A stretch of 64,000 nucleotides of DNA from UBA4582 sp047630175 (GCA_047630175.1 JBLHVI010000009.1:1-64000); one strand, 5' to 3'. Positions 1 through 8,269 are shown, counted from the first letter of the stretch. Notes: generated by a model not told the origin, from the sequence alone. Numbers and translations are program-made.

Positions 1-1
1 G

Positions 2-685
2 CGAGTACTGCTGTTAGATCTTGATCCTCAGGGGTCTCTAACGAGCTATCTTAAGCTCGATCCTGACAAGGTGGAAAACACCGCCTATGAAATATTCGAT
101 AACTCGGCGGGGACCTGGAACCGCCTGTCACCCTCGCCGACGGGTTTCGACGGAGTCGACGTGATCGGTGCCTCCATTGGTCTGGCGAATTTAGAGAAGC
201 GCGCGGCAACGCTGAAGGGGCGAGGACTGGTGGTGAAGTCATTCCTGCAGGAAAAAGCCCGAGACTATGATTATGTAGTAATTGATACACCGCCGGCGTT
301 GGGTTTGTTAATGGTCAATTCGCTAGTGGCGTGCGAGCGTCTGGTGGTGCCGGTGCAAACGGACTTTTTGGCACTCAAGGGACTTGAGCGGATGCTCAAG
401 GTGCTTGAGATGCTCAATCGCTCAGGCACGGCGGTTGATTATTTGCTGGTACCTACCATGTATGACCAACGTACGAATGCAAGTAAGCGTTGCCTGAGTT
501 TCATGCAGAACCGCTATCCTGAGCGTCTTTGGGCAGGTTACATTCCTGTCGACACCAAGTTCCGTGAAGCTAGTCGACTGGGCGTGCTACCGTCTTCGCT
601 GTTTGCGCAAAGCCATGGCGTTAAGGCCTACGACAAGCTCGTGGCGACACTCACCGAGGATGTCGCGGTTGTCGATGATGGCTGA
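2..685 (+). CDS. ParA/MinD-type ATPase of the chemotaxis cluster (5' truncated by the window edge)
   Basis: The reading frame is open from base 2, so the start codon and the deviant Walker A loop lie upstream of the window; 227 residues are visible. The first residues contain the DxDPQG motif (LLLDLDPQGS), and residues near 75-80 carry the Walker B-like VVIDTPPALG, both typical of the ParA family. A GTG at 71 lies inside the conserved domain and cannot be the true start. The next gene overlaps its end by 11 bp. The order ParA, CheW-like protein, CheW, DUF2802 matches the tail of the polar-flagellum chemotaxis cluster in Pseudomonas and relatives, where the ParA protein (ParC in Vibrio) places chemotaxis arrays at the cell pole. 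That role here is inferred from family and context. Confidence 0.9.
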   Translation, partial: RVLLLDLDPQGSLTSYLKLDPDKVENTAYEIFDNSAGTWNRLSPSPTGFDGVDVIGASIGLANLEKRAATLKGRGLVVKSFLQEKARDYDYVVIDTPPALGLLMVNSLVACERLVVPVQTDFLALKGLERMLKVLEMLNRSGTAVDYLLVPTMYDQRTNASKRCLSFMQNRYPERLWAGYIPVDTKFREASRLGVLPSSLFAQSHGVKAYDKLVATLTEDVAVVDDG

Positions 686-1265
686 AGTTACCTACAAGTA
701 TTGTCAGACGAAGACAGCTGGCAGCGCCTTGCCAGACGTACTCGTCGACTATCTTAATCTGTTGCTTGAGGACGTCACTACCTCACCGACCGTGTTGGCG
801 GAGACGCGTCTCAATTCAGATTTTGATGCCACGTTTGACCTGGCTGCAGACTGCCGGCAGTTGTTGCACGCGCAGGTCGACCCTCGTCATGAGTTTGTGG
901 CGGTAACGCCCGCATCTTGGACGCAGACATTCTCATGCTTGCGAGTCAAACTTGGTCCTTATTCGTTGCTAGTACCTTTTGATCGGATTAGGCGAGTAGA
1001 GCGTGTCGAAACGTTCAATCGGTTTGCCGGCGTTAGCCTACCCGGGCTTGAGGCCGACAGTCATTTGCTAATAACTGATGCCGATCTGCCGGGCATCTAT
1101 GTTGATGGGGTTGAAGGCTTCGTCAGTATCGAGCCTGATGACGTTCGCTGGCGTCGCCCTGGCAAGCATAATCCATGGTTTGTCGGTACTCACCGGTCGT
1201 TGCTATCCTATATATTCGACCCGATTTATTTTCTTCAACAGACCCGGATCGGCTGGCGCAAGTGA
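675..1265 (+). CDS. CheW-like domain protein (ParP-like, chemotaxis array partner)
   Basis: Protein of 196 residues. The N-terminal third is low in recognisable motifs; the C-terminal part, from about residue 80 (TFSCLRVKLGPYSLLVPFDRI), looks like a CheW fold with its early beta strands. Translation probably starts at the ATG pair at 675/678, just before the ParA stop, so the two are likely translationally coupled. In Pseudomonas the same position holds a CheW-like protein, and in Vibrio the ParP protein with a CheW-like array-integration domain acts with ParC. This copy is much shorter than Vibrio ParP and seems to lack a long proline-rich region. The name ParP is therefore only suggested. 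Confidence 0.75.
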   Translation: MMAEVTYKYCQTKTAGSALPDVLVDYLNLLLEDVTTSPTVLAETRLNSDFDATFDLAADCRQLLHAQVDPRHEFVAVTPASWTQTFSCLRVKLGPYSLLVPFDRIRRVERVETFNRFAGVSLPGLEADSHLLITDADLPGIYVDGVEGFVSIEPDDVRWRRPGKHNPWFVGTHRSLLSYIFDPIYFLQQTRIGWRK

Positions 1266-1390
1266 ATTGCTCAGCTACACTAAAGTCAGAAGTGTTTTTT
1301 TTGTATGTGTCGTGTCGATTGTGCCACGGGTAGTGCCATCAATTGTGATAGTTCGGTGGTAGTTATCTGCAGCGGTGACAGGAAGTCGTG

Positions 1391-1867
1391 ATGAATATGC
1401 AAGCCCAGTCCAATGAAGATCCAATGCTGCAATGGGTGACGTTTCGCCTTGATGGTGAGACCTATGGCGTCAATGTGATGCAGGTCCAGGAAGTGCTTCG
1501 CTATACCGCCATCGCGCCTGTACCCGGTGCGCCAGAATATGTACTGGGCATTATTAATCTGCGTGGTAACGTCGTCACTGTCATTGATACCCGCAAGCGT
1601 TTTTCGCTTGATGCGGGTGATATCAGCGATAGCACGCGTATCGTCATCGTTGAAACCGACAAAAATGTGGTGGGTATTTTAGTCGACAGTGTGTCTGAGG
1701 TGGTGTATCTGCGTCAGTCAGAAATAGAAAATCCACCGAATGCAGGCCATGACGAGAGCGCCCGGTTTATTCAGGGAGTCTGTAAAAAGAGCGACGAATT
1801 GCTGATTCTGGTGGAGCTGGATAAAATGCTCAGCAACGAAGAATGGTCAGAATTTCATAATTTGTAG
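1391..1867 (+). CDS. cheW: Chemotaxis coupling protein CheW
   Basis: 158 residues, the usual length of CheW. One CheW domain covers nearly the whole protein: WVTFRLDGETYGVNVMQVQE at the start, the PGAPEYVLGIINLRG loop typical of the family near residues 45-60, and the late VDSVSEVV strand. CheW bridges methyl-accepting receptors and the kinase CheA at the membrane array. The ATG at 1391 is preferred over the GTG at 1388 because AGGAAG lies at 1380-1385. It follows the CheW-like gene after 122 bp and precedes a DUF2802 gene, the conserved order of polar flagellar chemotaxis clusters. Confidence 0.93.
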   Translation: MNMQAQSNEDPMLQWVTFRLDGETYGVNVMQVQEVLRYTAIAPVPGAPEYVLGIINLRGNVVTVIDTRKRFSLDAGDISDSTRIVIVETDKNVVGILVDSVSEVVYLRQSEIENPPNAGHDESARFIQGVCKKSDELLILVELDKMLSNEEWSEFHNL

Positions 1868-2019
1868 CAGGACAATGAGTCGTACAAGTAACGGCTTAGA
1901 CAGTGCCGCTGGCGGTGAAGCCTGAGTTTGCGAGTTAGAGGAATGGGTCGTCTAGCTGCCCTTGATAATGATGCAGGAATCATCCTCGGCCTGTCATTGA
2001 TATGGAGATTTGAGTACCG

Positions 2020-2385
2020 ATGCAAATATTTGAAATAGCGATTATAACTAGCGCGTTGGCGATACTTTCGGGCTTAGTTTTGGGCATGGTGTTGCTGTTG
2101 CTCCAGCGCCGAGCGCTGACACGCCAAGTCGAACTTCAGCGTCAGGATATGCAGGCTAATCAGATTGCTGTCTATGGCATGGCGAAGCATTTGCGTGGAT
2201 TGCAAAAGATGGTAGATGACCAGAATGTGGTTGACCGGCAAATGGATAATGTTGAGCAATTGATATCTTCCGGCGCCGACGTCGCGACACTTGCCGATGA
2301 ACTGGGTGTGTCGCGCACCGAAGCCGAAATTATTACTCACATTCGCCCCTTAAGGTCAGCCGGGGTGACAGCAAAGCGAGGCTAA
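2020..2385 (+). CDS. DUF2802 membrane-anchored protein
   Basis: 121 residues. One transmembrane helix at about residues 7-28 is followed by a charged, probably coiled-coil stretch (QRRALTRQVELQRQDMQ) and a small C-terminal helical domain ending LADELGVSRTEAEIITHI, which resembles a helix-turn-helix of the kind found in DUF2802 proteins. These are regularly encoded next to cheW at the end of polar-flagellum clusters; the function is not established. GGAGA at 2002-2006 is a plausible but distant ribosome site. No motif suggests enzymatic activity. Confidence 0.75.
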   Translation: MQIFEIAIITSALAILSGLVLGMVLLLLQRRALTRQVELQRQDMQANQIAVYGMAKHLRGLQKMVDDQNVVDRQMDNVEQLISSGADVATLADELGVSRTEAEIITHIRPLRSAGVTAKRG

Positions 2386-2429
2386 AAGATTCGCGGTTGA
2401 CTCAGGCCTGATTCTTTAAGCGCTATTGA

Positions 2430-2750
2430 TTATGACTCGCTGCGATCGGATCGAGGGTCGCCCGGCATGCGGCCCTCGAGCATGTAGGCAAGTGAGATGA
2501 TTTCCGCGACCGCGACATACAAGGGTTCAGGCACTTCGTCATTAAGTTCCATGGCGTAGAGGGTTTGTGCCAGCTCTGTCTGCTCAAAGGTGGGTACAGC
2601 AAAGGCTCGCGCAATCTCGATAATTTCTTCTGCCAACTCAGCTTCTCCCCGTGCTGTGATCTTTGGTGCATTACGACCATCATAGTAAAGGGCGACGGCG
2701 ATGGCGTCAGATTTTACGTGCTTCTGGTGGTAAGTCTTTGGTGTTTTCAT
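2430..2750 (-). CDS. Stand-alone FlhB C-terminal-domain-like protein
   Basis: 106 residues. It matches only the cytoplasmic C-terminal part of FlhB/YscU export-gate proteins: AIAVALYYDGRNAPKITARG, then AELAEEIIEIARAFAVPTFE, and a closing EVPEPLYVAVAEIISLAY. It lacks the membrane domain, and the NPTH autocleavage loop is not present as such. Full FlhB switches export specificity from hook to filament subunits by interacting with FliK; short homologues (FlhX/FhlB type) can substitute for the C-terminal fragment in some bacteria. Its ATG overlaps the stop of the fliK-like gene by 4 bp (2747-2750), so both are one transcription unit, which supports a joint export-switch role. Confidence 0.85.
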   Translation of the reverse strand: MKTPKTYHQKHVKSDAIAVALYYDGRNAPKITARGEAELAEEIIEIARAFAVPTFEQTELAQTLYAMELNDEVPEPLYVAVAEIISLAYMLEGRMPGDPRSDRSES

Positions 2751-4585
2751 GCGCGGGTGTCCACAAGATGGCTCGACAGATGCGAGGTTGTGTCTGAAGG
2801 TTTTCCTTGGTGAACATCCACTTGGATCTCAATGCCGCTGTCCTGCAAAGATGTTGCCAGGCGTTCCTGTAGTTGTGATTGGTGTTTGCGCATTAGGGCG
2901 AAAGTACCCACATTATCGCTCCAGATAGACGTGCTCAGCGTTTGTCCTTCTGTATAGTTAACGATGGCACTTACTTCCCCAAGGCGTTGCAGATGAAATG
3001 TGAGTTTGACCCGCCAGGCGCGGGTTTTTTCCGCAGCGGCGTGGTCGCCGGCGTCGGGCGCGTCTTCTTTAACCCGAGTAGTGGGTAAATCGACACGACT
3101 GAACTGCAGATTGAAGTTGTCTAGCTGCGGATCATTACGCACCAGTAGGTCTACTCGCCGCATTTCACTGTCGGCAGTCTCTAACCGCTGCATGAGTGGT
3201 TGTAGTTGGTTGATCAATAGTTTGCCGAGCATATCTGCCACTGGTTTGCGCAAGTGTGTGCCACTTGTTGGGCGATCACTGCTGACCGCACCGGCGGGCA
3301 GTGCGTCGCCGGGCGCCAGAGAGCGCGCAATTTGGAGCAGCAATGTAACCAATCCTGGGCGTGCGGCTGTCCCGGGCGCCACAGTGGTTGATGCAGCACT
3401 GGTCGAGCGCTCGTCGGCTGTAGGCTGGCTGAGGTTCAGGTCGCGGCTGGCTGGCAAAAGGCTGGCCTGGCTTACAAACTCGCGGATTGCTTTGGCATCT
3501 AGCTGGCCACGCTGGGGTATATTGTTAATCAGCGAGCGTACAAGTGCCACAGTCGCCTCGGGAACTGGCAGACGCTGGGCGGCTGCCGTGGTGTCGCGCA
3601 TAGTTGCAGGTGTGGCGGTATTGTTCGTTAATCCTGTGGTTGAGATCGTTGTGGGGACGGTGCTGTTAGTACCGTGGCGATCTTGCGATGCGTTCTGGGT
3701 GTTGCGGGGGTTGGCGACTGTCACGTCGGTCTGATTCGTCAATGTTTGCGTCGTGTTGCCAGCTAGACGTATACGTCCCGCCGACAAATCGCTTAAAGCT
3801 TGCGGGCTTGTTTTGAGCGAGTTTATGGCCGGGCTATTTGTCAGAGCTCCTGCAGGGCGGTTTTTTGGGGCCTCGCTTGGGTTTTTTATGAGGGCCTCGC
3901 TGGGGCTTTTGATCAGGGCCGCGGGAGGGTTTTGTGGCTGTGCCGCGCGAGGATTTTTTATCAGTGCTGCGCCAGGGCTATCTACCAAGTCTGCGCGAAG
4001 CCTGCTTATTATGGCGGCACCAGGGGTGTTTGGTAGTGCCGCGGCAGGGCTGTTTGTTGGCGTCGCACTGAGGTTGTTCAATGATATTCCCGGCGTCGAA
4101 CGCTGCGTTGTTATAGCCCTCGTGCCTGGTGTAGGGGGTGCGTCAAACGTGGTTGCCTGCCAGCGCTGCATTTCAGCAATAGGTCTTTGCAAGGTTGCAT
4201 CTCTGGGGAGTAATAGTCGGAGAAGATACTGATTGATCGATGGGCCGCTTTGGTCGAGCTGATAGCCGCCGGCAACGGCTTTAACTGAAACGATCTGGCC
4301 GATCTGCAACGCCACGCTGCTTTGCAGTGCCGCTTTGCTTTCCAGTGGCGGCTTACTTGCCAATAGCAGGGTCTCGCCGGTGCGAAGTAGGCGTACTTCT
4401 GCGGCGTCTGTCGCGCTTTGTGCCGTCGTGACCTGAGCTAATAAGCTGTTGCCCGCTGCTGCTTGGCTGTTACCCGACGCGCCCGCCGTGGCGCTTGGCG
4501 CCGGCTTGGCGTCCGCAGCAGCAGAGGCGGTGCGCTCTGCGCCAATGGCGGGTGTAATAGGCGGAATTTTCATGCTGACGTTCAT
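2747..4585 (-). CDS. fliK: FliK-like flagellar hook-length control protein
   Basis: About 612 residues, long and rich in Ala, Pro, Thr and Ser for two thirds of its length, ending in a conserved globular region (residues ~430-600: MLGKLLINQLQPLMQRLE, WRVKLTFHLQRLGEVSAIVNY, then LQERLATSLQDSGIEIQVDV) of the FliK C-terminal type. FliK is secreted as a ruler that measures the hook and flips the FlhB export gate. Residues corresponding to 3832-4071 are ten tandem 8-residue units. The start is uncertain: the frame is open to a TTG at 4645, with ATGs at 4585 and 4573; I chose 4585, and no start has a convincing Shine-Dalgarno. It is divergent from ccmA and 4-bp coupled to the FlhB-like gene. Confidence 0.82.
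   Translation of the reverse strand: MNVSMKIPPITPAIGAERTASAAADAKPAPSATAGASGNSQAAAGNSLLAQVTTAQSATDAAEVRLLRTGETLLLASKPPLESKAALQSSVALQIGQIVSVKAVAGGYQLDQSGPSINQYLLRLLLPRDATLQRPIAEMQRWQATTFDAPPTPGTRAITTQRSTPGISLNNLSATPTNSPAAALPNTPGAAIISRLRADLVDSPGAALIKNPRAAQPQNPPAALIKSPSEALIKNPSEAPKNRPAGALTNSPAINSLKTSPQALSDLSAGRIRLAGNTTQTLTNQTDVTVANPRNTQNASQDRHGTNSTVPTTISTTGLTNNTATPATMRDTTAAAQRLPVPEATVALVRSLINNIPQRGQLDAKAIREFVSQASLLPASRDLNLSQPTADERSTSAASTTVAPGTAARPGLVTLLLQIARSLAPGDALPAGAVSSDRPTSGTHLRKPVADMLGKLLINQLQPLMQRLETADSEMRRVDLLVRNDPQLDNFNLQFSRVDLPTTRVKEDAPDAGDHAAAEKTRAWRVKLTFHLQRLGEVSAIVNYTEGQTLSTSIWSDNVGTFALMRKHQSQLQERLATSLQDSGIEIQVDVHQGKPSDTTSHLSSHLVDTRA
3832..4071 (-). repeat. Ten tandem 24-bp units inside fliK
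   Basis: Ten consecutive units of exactly 24 bp, diverged in sequence but with no change of period, for example 3880-3903, 3904-3927 and 3952-3975. On the plus strand most start GG(T/C)TTTT and end in a GC-rich GCGCCAG-like segment. Each encodes eight residues such as SPGAALIK, NPPAALIK, SPSEALIK and NPSEAPKN in the low-complexity part of the FliK-like protein. The unit length is a multiple of three, so gain or loss of units would keep the frame. Confidence 0.9.
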
Positions 4586-4676
4586 GTCGGGAGAATTTTC
4601 ACGGTTGCTAAGGCTGTCTCTGTTATTATCGGCCGCTTGTGCCAACTAATGAATGAATTCGAAGAAAATTGTCGCC

Positions 4677-5261
4677 ATGCTAACCGTCAGCCAACTTACT
4701 TGTGAACGTGACCATCGATACCTGTTTGAAGACCTATCTTTTTCACTGGGCGCCGGTGAGTTATTGCAGGTTGAGGGTGGTAATGGCGCGGGAAAGACAA
4801 CCTTGCTGAGAATTCTCGGCGGCCTATACACGGACTACAGCGGATCAGTCAGCTGGGAATTAGCGTCACAACCGTTGTATATAGGGCATAAGCCCGGCGT
4901 CAAAGACTTGCTGAGCGCCAGGGAGAATCTCGTCTGGCTGGCGGGCTTGCAACAAGTCAGGGCTGATGTTGAGAGCATTGATCAGGCACTTACTCAAGTG
5001 GGTCTGCGTGGCTATGAAGACGTGCTGTGTGGCGCCATGTCAGAGGGGCAACGAAAGCGGGTTAACCTCGCTCGACTGTATCTTTTGCAGGCGCAAGTGT
5101 GGATCCTTGATGAACCCTTCAGCGCCATTGACCGACAGGGCGTTGAACGCCTTGAAGCCCGCATGCAATTTCATATTGACGCGGGCGGTGCAATCATTGT
5201 GATTAGTCATCAACCTCTCTCTGGGGTGACGTCTGTACAGTCTCTGAGGCTCGCTAAATGA
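4677..5261 (+). CDS. ccmA: CcmA, ATP-binding subunit of the cytochrome c maturation ABC complex
   Basis: About 194 residues from the ATG at 4677; an upstream in-frame ATG at 4653 would give 202, but alignment with the family favours 4677 (MLTVSQLTCERDHRYLF, as in E. coli CcmA). ATP-binding cassette motifs are present: Walker A GGNGAGKTT, the CcmA-typical YIGHKPGVKDLLSARENL, signature MSEGQRKRVNLARL and Walker B WILDEPFSAID. CcmA with CcmB, C and D drives release of haem-loaded CcmE in System I. The stop overlaps the ccmB start by 4 bp. Confidence 0.96.
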   Translation: MLTVSQLTCERDHRYLFEDLSFSLGAGELLQVEGGNGAGKTTLLRILGGLYTDYSGSVSWELASQPLYIGHKPGVKDLLSARENLVWLAGLQQVRADVESIDQALTQVGLRGYEDVLCGAMSEGQRKRVNLARLYLLQAQVWILDEPFSAIDRQGVERLEARMQFHIDAGGAIIVISHQPLSGVTSVQSLRLAK

Positions 5262-5926
5262 GTCTGTTTGTCGCTACCATCTGGCGTGAGCTGTTGATTG
5301 CCTATCGCAACCCGGCTGATCTGCTCAATCCTTTGTGTTTCTTTATTATTGTAGTCAGTTTGTTTCCGCTGGGCATTGGGCCCTCGCCCTCGATGTTGCA
5401 AGAGATAGCGCCCGGTGTGATCTGGGTGGCGGCGTTGCTCGCGACGTTGCTATCGATGGAGCTACTGTTTCGCACCGACTATGATGATGGCTCGCTGGAG
5501 CAGATGACATTCAGTGATACGCCACTTTTGTGGCTTGTGCTGGGTAAGGTCGTCAGTCATTGGCTGATGACAGGGCTGCCCCTGGCGCTGTTGAGTCCGC
5601 TGTTGGGTTTGATGTTGTTTCTGACCCCATCAGGTACGCAAGCGCTGCTGCTGTCATTGTTGCTAGGTACGCCTACATTGAGCCTGCTGGGGTCCATTGG
5701 TGCCAGCTTGACGGTGGGCCTGCGTAAGGGCGGGGTGTTGATAGCAATATTGATACTGCCGCTATTTGTACCGGTACTGATATTGGCGACGTCCATGGTG
5801 CAAACCGGTGTGCAGGGCGGTGACTACACGGGGCACATGCTCTGGCTGGGCGCTCTGCTGGCGATGAGTGTTGGCTTGGCGCCCTTGGCGACAAGCGCTG
5901 GAATTCGAATCTCGCTTAGCAACTAA
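5258..5926 (+). CDS. ccmB: CcmB, haem exporter membrane subunit
   Basis: 222 residues, as usual for CcmB, with six hydrophobic segments. The family pattern is clear: N-terminal FVATIWRELLIAYRNPADLLNPL, FRTDYDDGSLEQ after the third segment, and a C-terminal PLATSAGIRISLSN. It partners CcmA in the inner membrane. It starts within the end of ccmA (ATGA overlap). Uniquely here, ccmC does not follow at once: about 1.36 kb of decayed DNA containing a uspE relic lies between. Confidence 0.95.
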   Translation: MSLFVATIWRELLIAYRNPADLLNPLCFFIIVVSLFPLGIGPSPSMLQEIAPGVIWVAALLATLLSMELLFRTDYDDGSLEQMTFSDTPLLWLVLGKVVSHWLMTGLPLALLSPLLGLMLFLTPSGTQALLLSLLLGTPTLSLLGSIGASLTVGLRKGGVLIAILILPLFVPVLILATSMVQTGVQGGDYTGHMLWLGALLAMSVGLAPLATSAGIRISLSN

Positions 5927-5952
5927 ACAGTAACTAAACAGCAACTACACAG
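5920..5952 (+). repeat. Three tandem 11-bp units across the ccmB stop
   Basis: Units at 5920-5930, 5931-5941 and 5942-5952 share (C/T)AACTAAACAG, with one substitution in the third. The ccmB stop codon (5924-5926) lies in the first unit. Looks like recent slippage duplication in non-coding DNA. Confidence 0.85.
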
Positions 5953-6320
5953 GCATAAAGCGGCAAATCAGTCGCCTTTAAGTCAGTGACTAATGGGCTG
6001 TTGGCCGCTACCTAAGCAAGCGTTGCCAGAAAGTCATCAAAATACTCACTGGACCATTAAGTTTGGCGTGAATAACGGGCAGGCTTGCCGGACCAGTGGC
6101 GGTTTCGGGGGAGCAGTGATGAGTATCATTCAGCGTGAAGGTTGTGCGGTCTACACTGCCTGAATTGCGTTTTCACAGGAATGATGTTCTGACCCATTTT
6201 GTGAAAGACCCGGTGAAAGTTCCGGTGCACGACCTTACAACAGGCCAGTTGATTGTGCTCGACGCTCAGGCGACTGAGCACGCTGGGTTAAATTGAGTCA
6301 AAGAAATACCGCCTGAAGCT
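5953..6320 (+). other. Non-coding or decayed stretch after ccmB
   Basis: No intact gene. A GGGGGAG sequence precedes an ATG at 6120 opening a 14-codon frame (MSIIQREGCAVYTA, then TGA). One nucleotide out of frame, from 6156 to 6293, is an open stretch reading LPELRFHRNDVLTHFVKDPV and onward, ending in TGA at 6294. Together these could be a small gene broken by one frameshift near 6155, but I do not recognise the product. It directly precedes the uspE relic. Confidence 0.4.
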
Positions 6321-7164
6321 ATTAGTTTGCAAATCGATCTTTATATTGAGCGGCGTTCAACGGTGGCCTTGGCCAAGCCTGCTAGCGGCAAGGCACTGCT
6401 GCCGGCAAGAACAGCCTGCCAAACCTATGATAAATGCGCTTGAGTAGAGTTGCTGGTTCAGTCCCTGCGTGACCTTGGGTATTGCCTCGGTACAGCCGTG
6501 ATAGAATACCAGTATCTGCATGAGTCAATCATTAAGCGGGTTGGATTTGGTGTTGACTGCATTCTCAAGCCTCTGGGCCATCATGGATTGTTGGGTTAGC
6601 TGTTGTTCACGCAGGCAGACTGGCAATTGGTGCGGCGGTGCCGCATCCCACTGTGGCTGGTGAGTCACTTCTATCGCCTTAGAGGCAAGCCAGAGCTGGC
6701 GGTGGTTGATGTTGCTGAAACTGATCAATGGGCAGCTAGTGCTTAATCAACGCTTAATGCAGCAAGCGGCGGCGCTGGCGGCCTGGCTGGGAGGCACGCA
6801 ACATAGGGTGAATGCCTGCAGCGGTGCTGGTAACATTGACGTCTCGTCTGTCTCGGCGCCGTCATTAGTGCCGTAGGCGCTGGAGCGTCTGCGGCTGGAT
6901 CAGATGGCGGAGGCACTGCAGCTGGCGCCGCATTACCCTATTGACAGTGAACGGATCCACTGCGGGCAGGGCAGCGTAGCTACAGGGTTGAATGACACCT
7001 CTCAGCAAATCGATGCGGGGGTCATTGTGTTAGCAAGCATCTCACGCATAGACGCTGGCCGATTGTTGGAAGACAGTGTGGCTGACGCCGTGATGGTGGC
7101 TACCGACAGTGATGTGCGCGTCGTCAAGCCCGGAGCGCAAAGCTTGGCAATGCGCTGCAGATGA
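6321..7164 (+). pseudogene. Decayed universal stress protein gene (uspE-like)
   Basis: Pieces of UspE can be read in order but not in one frame. Near 6333 IDLYIERRSTVALAK aligns with the UspE start, and a Tyr-Asp pair follows at the same 33-residue spacing as in E. coli UspE; about 30 codons then seem missing. Then come VIEYQYLHESIIKRV, CILKPLGHH, LLFTQADWQLVRRCRIPLWL and KPELAVVDV, matching the E. coli order HNRPFEAIIQEV, TPTDWHLLRKCPSPVWMV, KALVAVNLA. A frameshift at about 6738-6742 leads into LNQRLMQQAAALAAWLGG and finally AGVIVLASISRIDAG and SDVRVVKP. In-frame stops are at 6441 (TGA), 6597 (TAG) and 6874 (TAG). UspE is a tandem Usp-domain cytosolic stress protein. The gene is certainly not functional as one protein; identification is by eye, without a search. 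Confidence 0.85.
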
Positions 7165-7287
7165 TCGGCAGGCAAGCATAAATCTGTTAATATTACAGCG
7201 CGCGGAGGCGGGTTGTTGCCCACAGAGCAGCAGCCCGCAATTTTCGGTTCAGACAATGGCAGTATTTAGACAAGGTCGATGATTTAA

Positions 7288-8025
7288 GTGTGGAAATGGT
7301 TGCACAGATTAGGTTCACCCAGATCATTTTTTGATTTGAGCGGGCGTTGGCTCCCCTGGCTGGGTTTTCTCGCCGGGGCGCTATTGGTTGTAGGCGCGGG
7401 CTGGGGATTGTTGTTTGCGCCTGAAGATTACCAGCAGGGCAACAGTGCACGCATCATGTACGTGCATGTTCCTGCCTCCATTCTCGCGCAGTCCAGTTAT
7501 ATGATGATGGCAGCATCAGCATTGGTGTTTCTTGTCTGGCGTATAAAATTGGCAGATATTGCGGTCCAGTGCGCTGCGCCGATTGGGGCGTCAATCACTT
7601 TGCTGGCGCTGGTGACCGGCGCCATCTGGGGTAAGCCCACTTGGGGCACTTGGTGGGTTTGGGATGCGCGCTTGACCTCAACGCTGGTGTTATTGTTTTT
7701 ATTTCTTGGGGTGATTGCTTTGCGGTCAGCGATGGATAACCGGGATGCGGCAGGTCGTGCGACGGCAGTGCTGGCGCTGGTTGGGGTAGTGAACCTGCCG
7801 ATCATCAAATACTCTGTTGATTGGTGGTTTACGCTTCACCAGCCATCATCTTTTAGTCTCACGGAAAGGCCAGCAATGCCCGCCGAAATGTGGCTGCCGC
7901 TGTTGATTATGGTGCTGGGTTTTTACAGTTTTTTCTTTGTCGCGTGGATGTTACGTATACGTGCTGAGATTTTGCAACGCGAGAGTCGTACTCAGTGGGT
8001 CAATGACCTGGTACGTCGCTTATGA
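7288..8025 (+). CDS. ccmC: CcmC, haem-handling protein with WWD domain
   Basis: 245 residues with six hydrophobic segments. It starts at GTG 7288 (MWKWLHRLGSPR), which matches the conserved N-terminus of CcmC (MWKxLHxL). It carries the tryptophan-rich motif PTWGTWWVWDARLTS near residues 112-126, and flanking histidines in YVHVPASI and FTLHQPSSF that serve as haem ligands in the family. CcmC loads haem onto CcmE at the periplasmic face. Its stop overlaps ccmD by 4 bp. It probably needs its own promoter in 7165-7287, or transcription through the uspE relic from ccmAB. Confidence 0.96.
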   Translation: MWKWLHRLGSPRSFFDLSGRWLPWLGFLAGALLVVGAGWGLLFAPEDYQQGNSARIMYVHVPASILAQSSYMMMAASALVFLVWRIKLADIAVQCAAPIGASITLLALVTGAIWGKPTWGTWWVWDARLTSTLVLLFLFLGVIALRSAMDNRDAAGRATAVLALVGVVNLPIIKYSVDWWFTLHQPSSFSLTERPAMPAEMWLPLLIMVLGFYSFFFVAWMLRIRAEILQRESRTQWVNDLVRRL

Positions 8026-8219
8026 GCTTCAACAGTTTTGCCGAGTTTGTCCAGATGGGTGAACACGGCGTGTTTGTTTGGAGCTGTTACGGCATAACCT
8101 TCGTTGTGCTGATAGCGAATATACTGCGACCATTGCACATTAAGAACGCTGTTCTGCGGGCCAGACGTCAGGCGTTAGTGCAGGAACAGGCGCGACAAAC
8201 GGATCGAGATATAACTTAA
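8022..8219 (+). CDS. ccmD: CcmD, small haem-exporter subunit
   Basis: 65 residues: one transmembrane helix (about residues 16-36, FVWSCYGITFVVLIANIL) followed by a basic cytoplasmic tail (LRARRQALVQEQARQ), the standard CcmD layout. The N-terminal FAEFVQMGEHGVFVWSCYG is the family signature. CcmD helps release holo-CcmE from CcmABC. It overlaps ccmC by 4 bp and is followed by ccmE. Confidence 0.92.
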   Translation: MSFNSFAEFVQMGEHGVFVWSCYGITFVVLIANILRPLHIKNAVLRARRQALVQEQARQTDRDIT

Positions 8220-8269
8220 ACCCCGGGGCAAGCACATGACCCGTGGGCATCAGAAGGACAGGAAGCGCC

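Noticed and set aside
3000..3734. Long plus-strand open frame (244 codons) opposite the fliK-like gene, and others at 3753-4232
   Set aside because: They are the complement of a gene with GC-rich, biased codons and repeated units; the minus-strand protein has a recognisable FliK C-terminus and a coupled partner.
3832..4071. Regular 24-bp repeats as a possible CRISPR array
   Set aside because: Units abut with no spacers, keep a coding frame and lie inside fliK; no cas genes.
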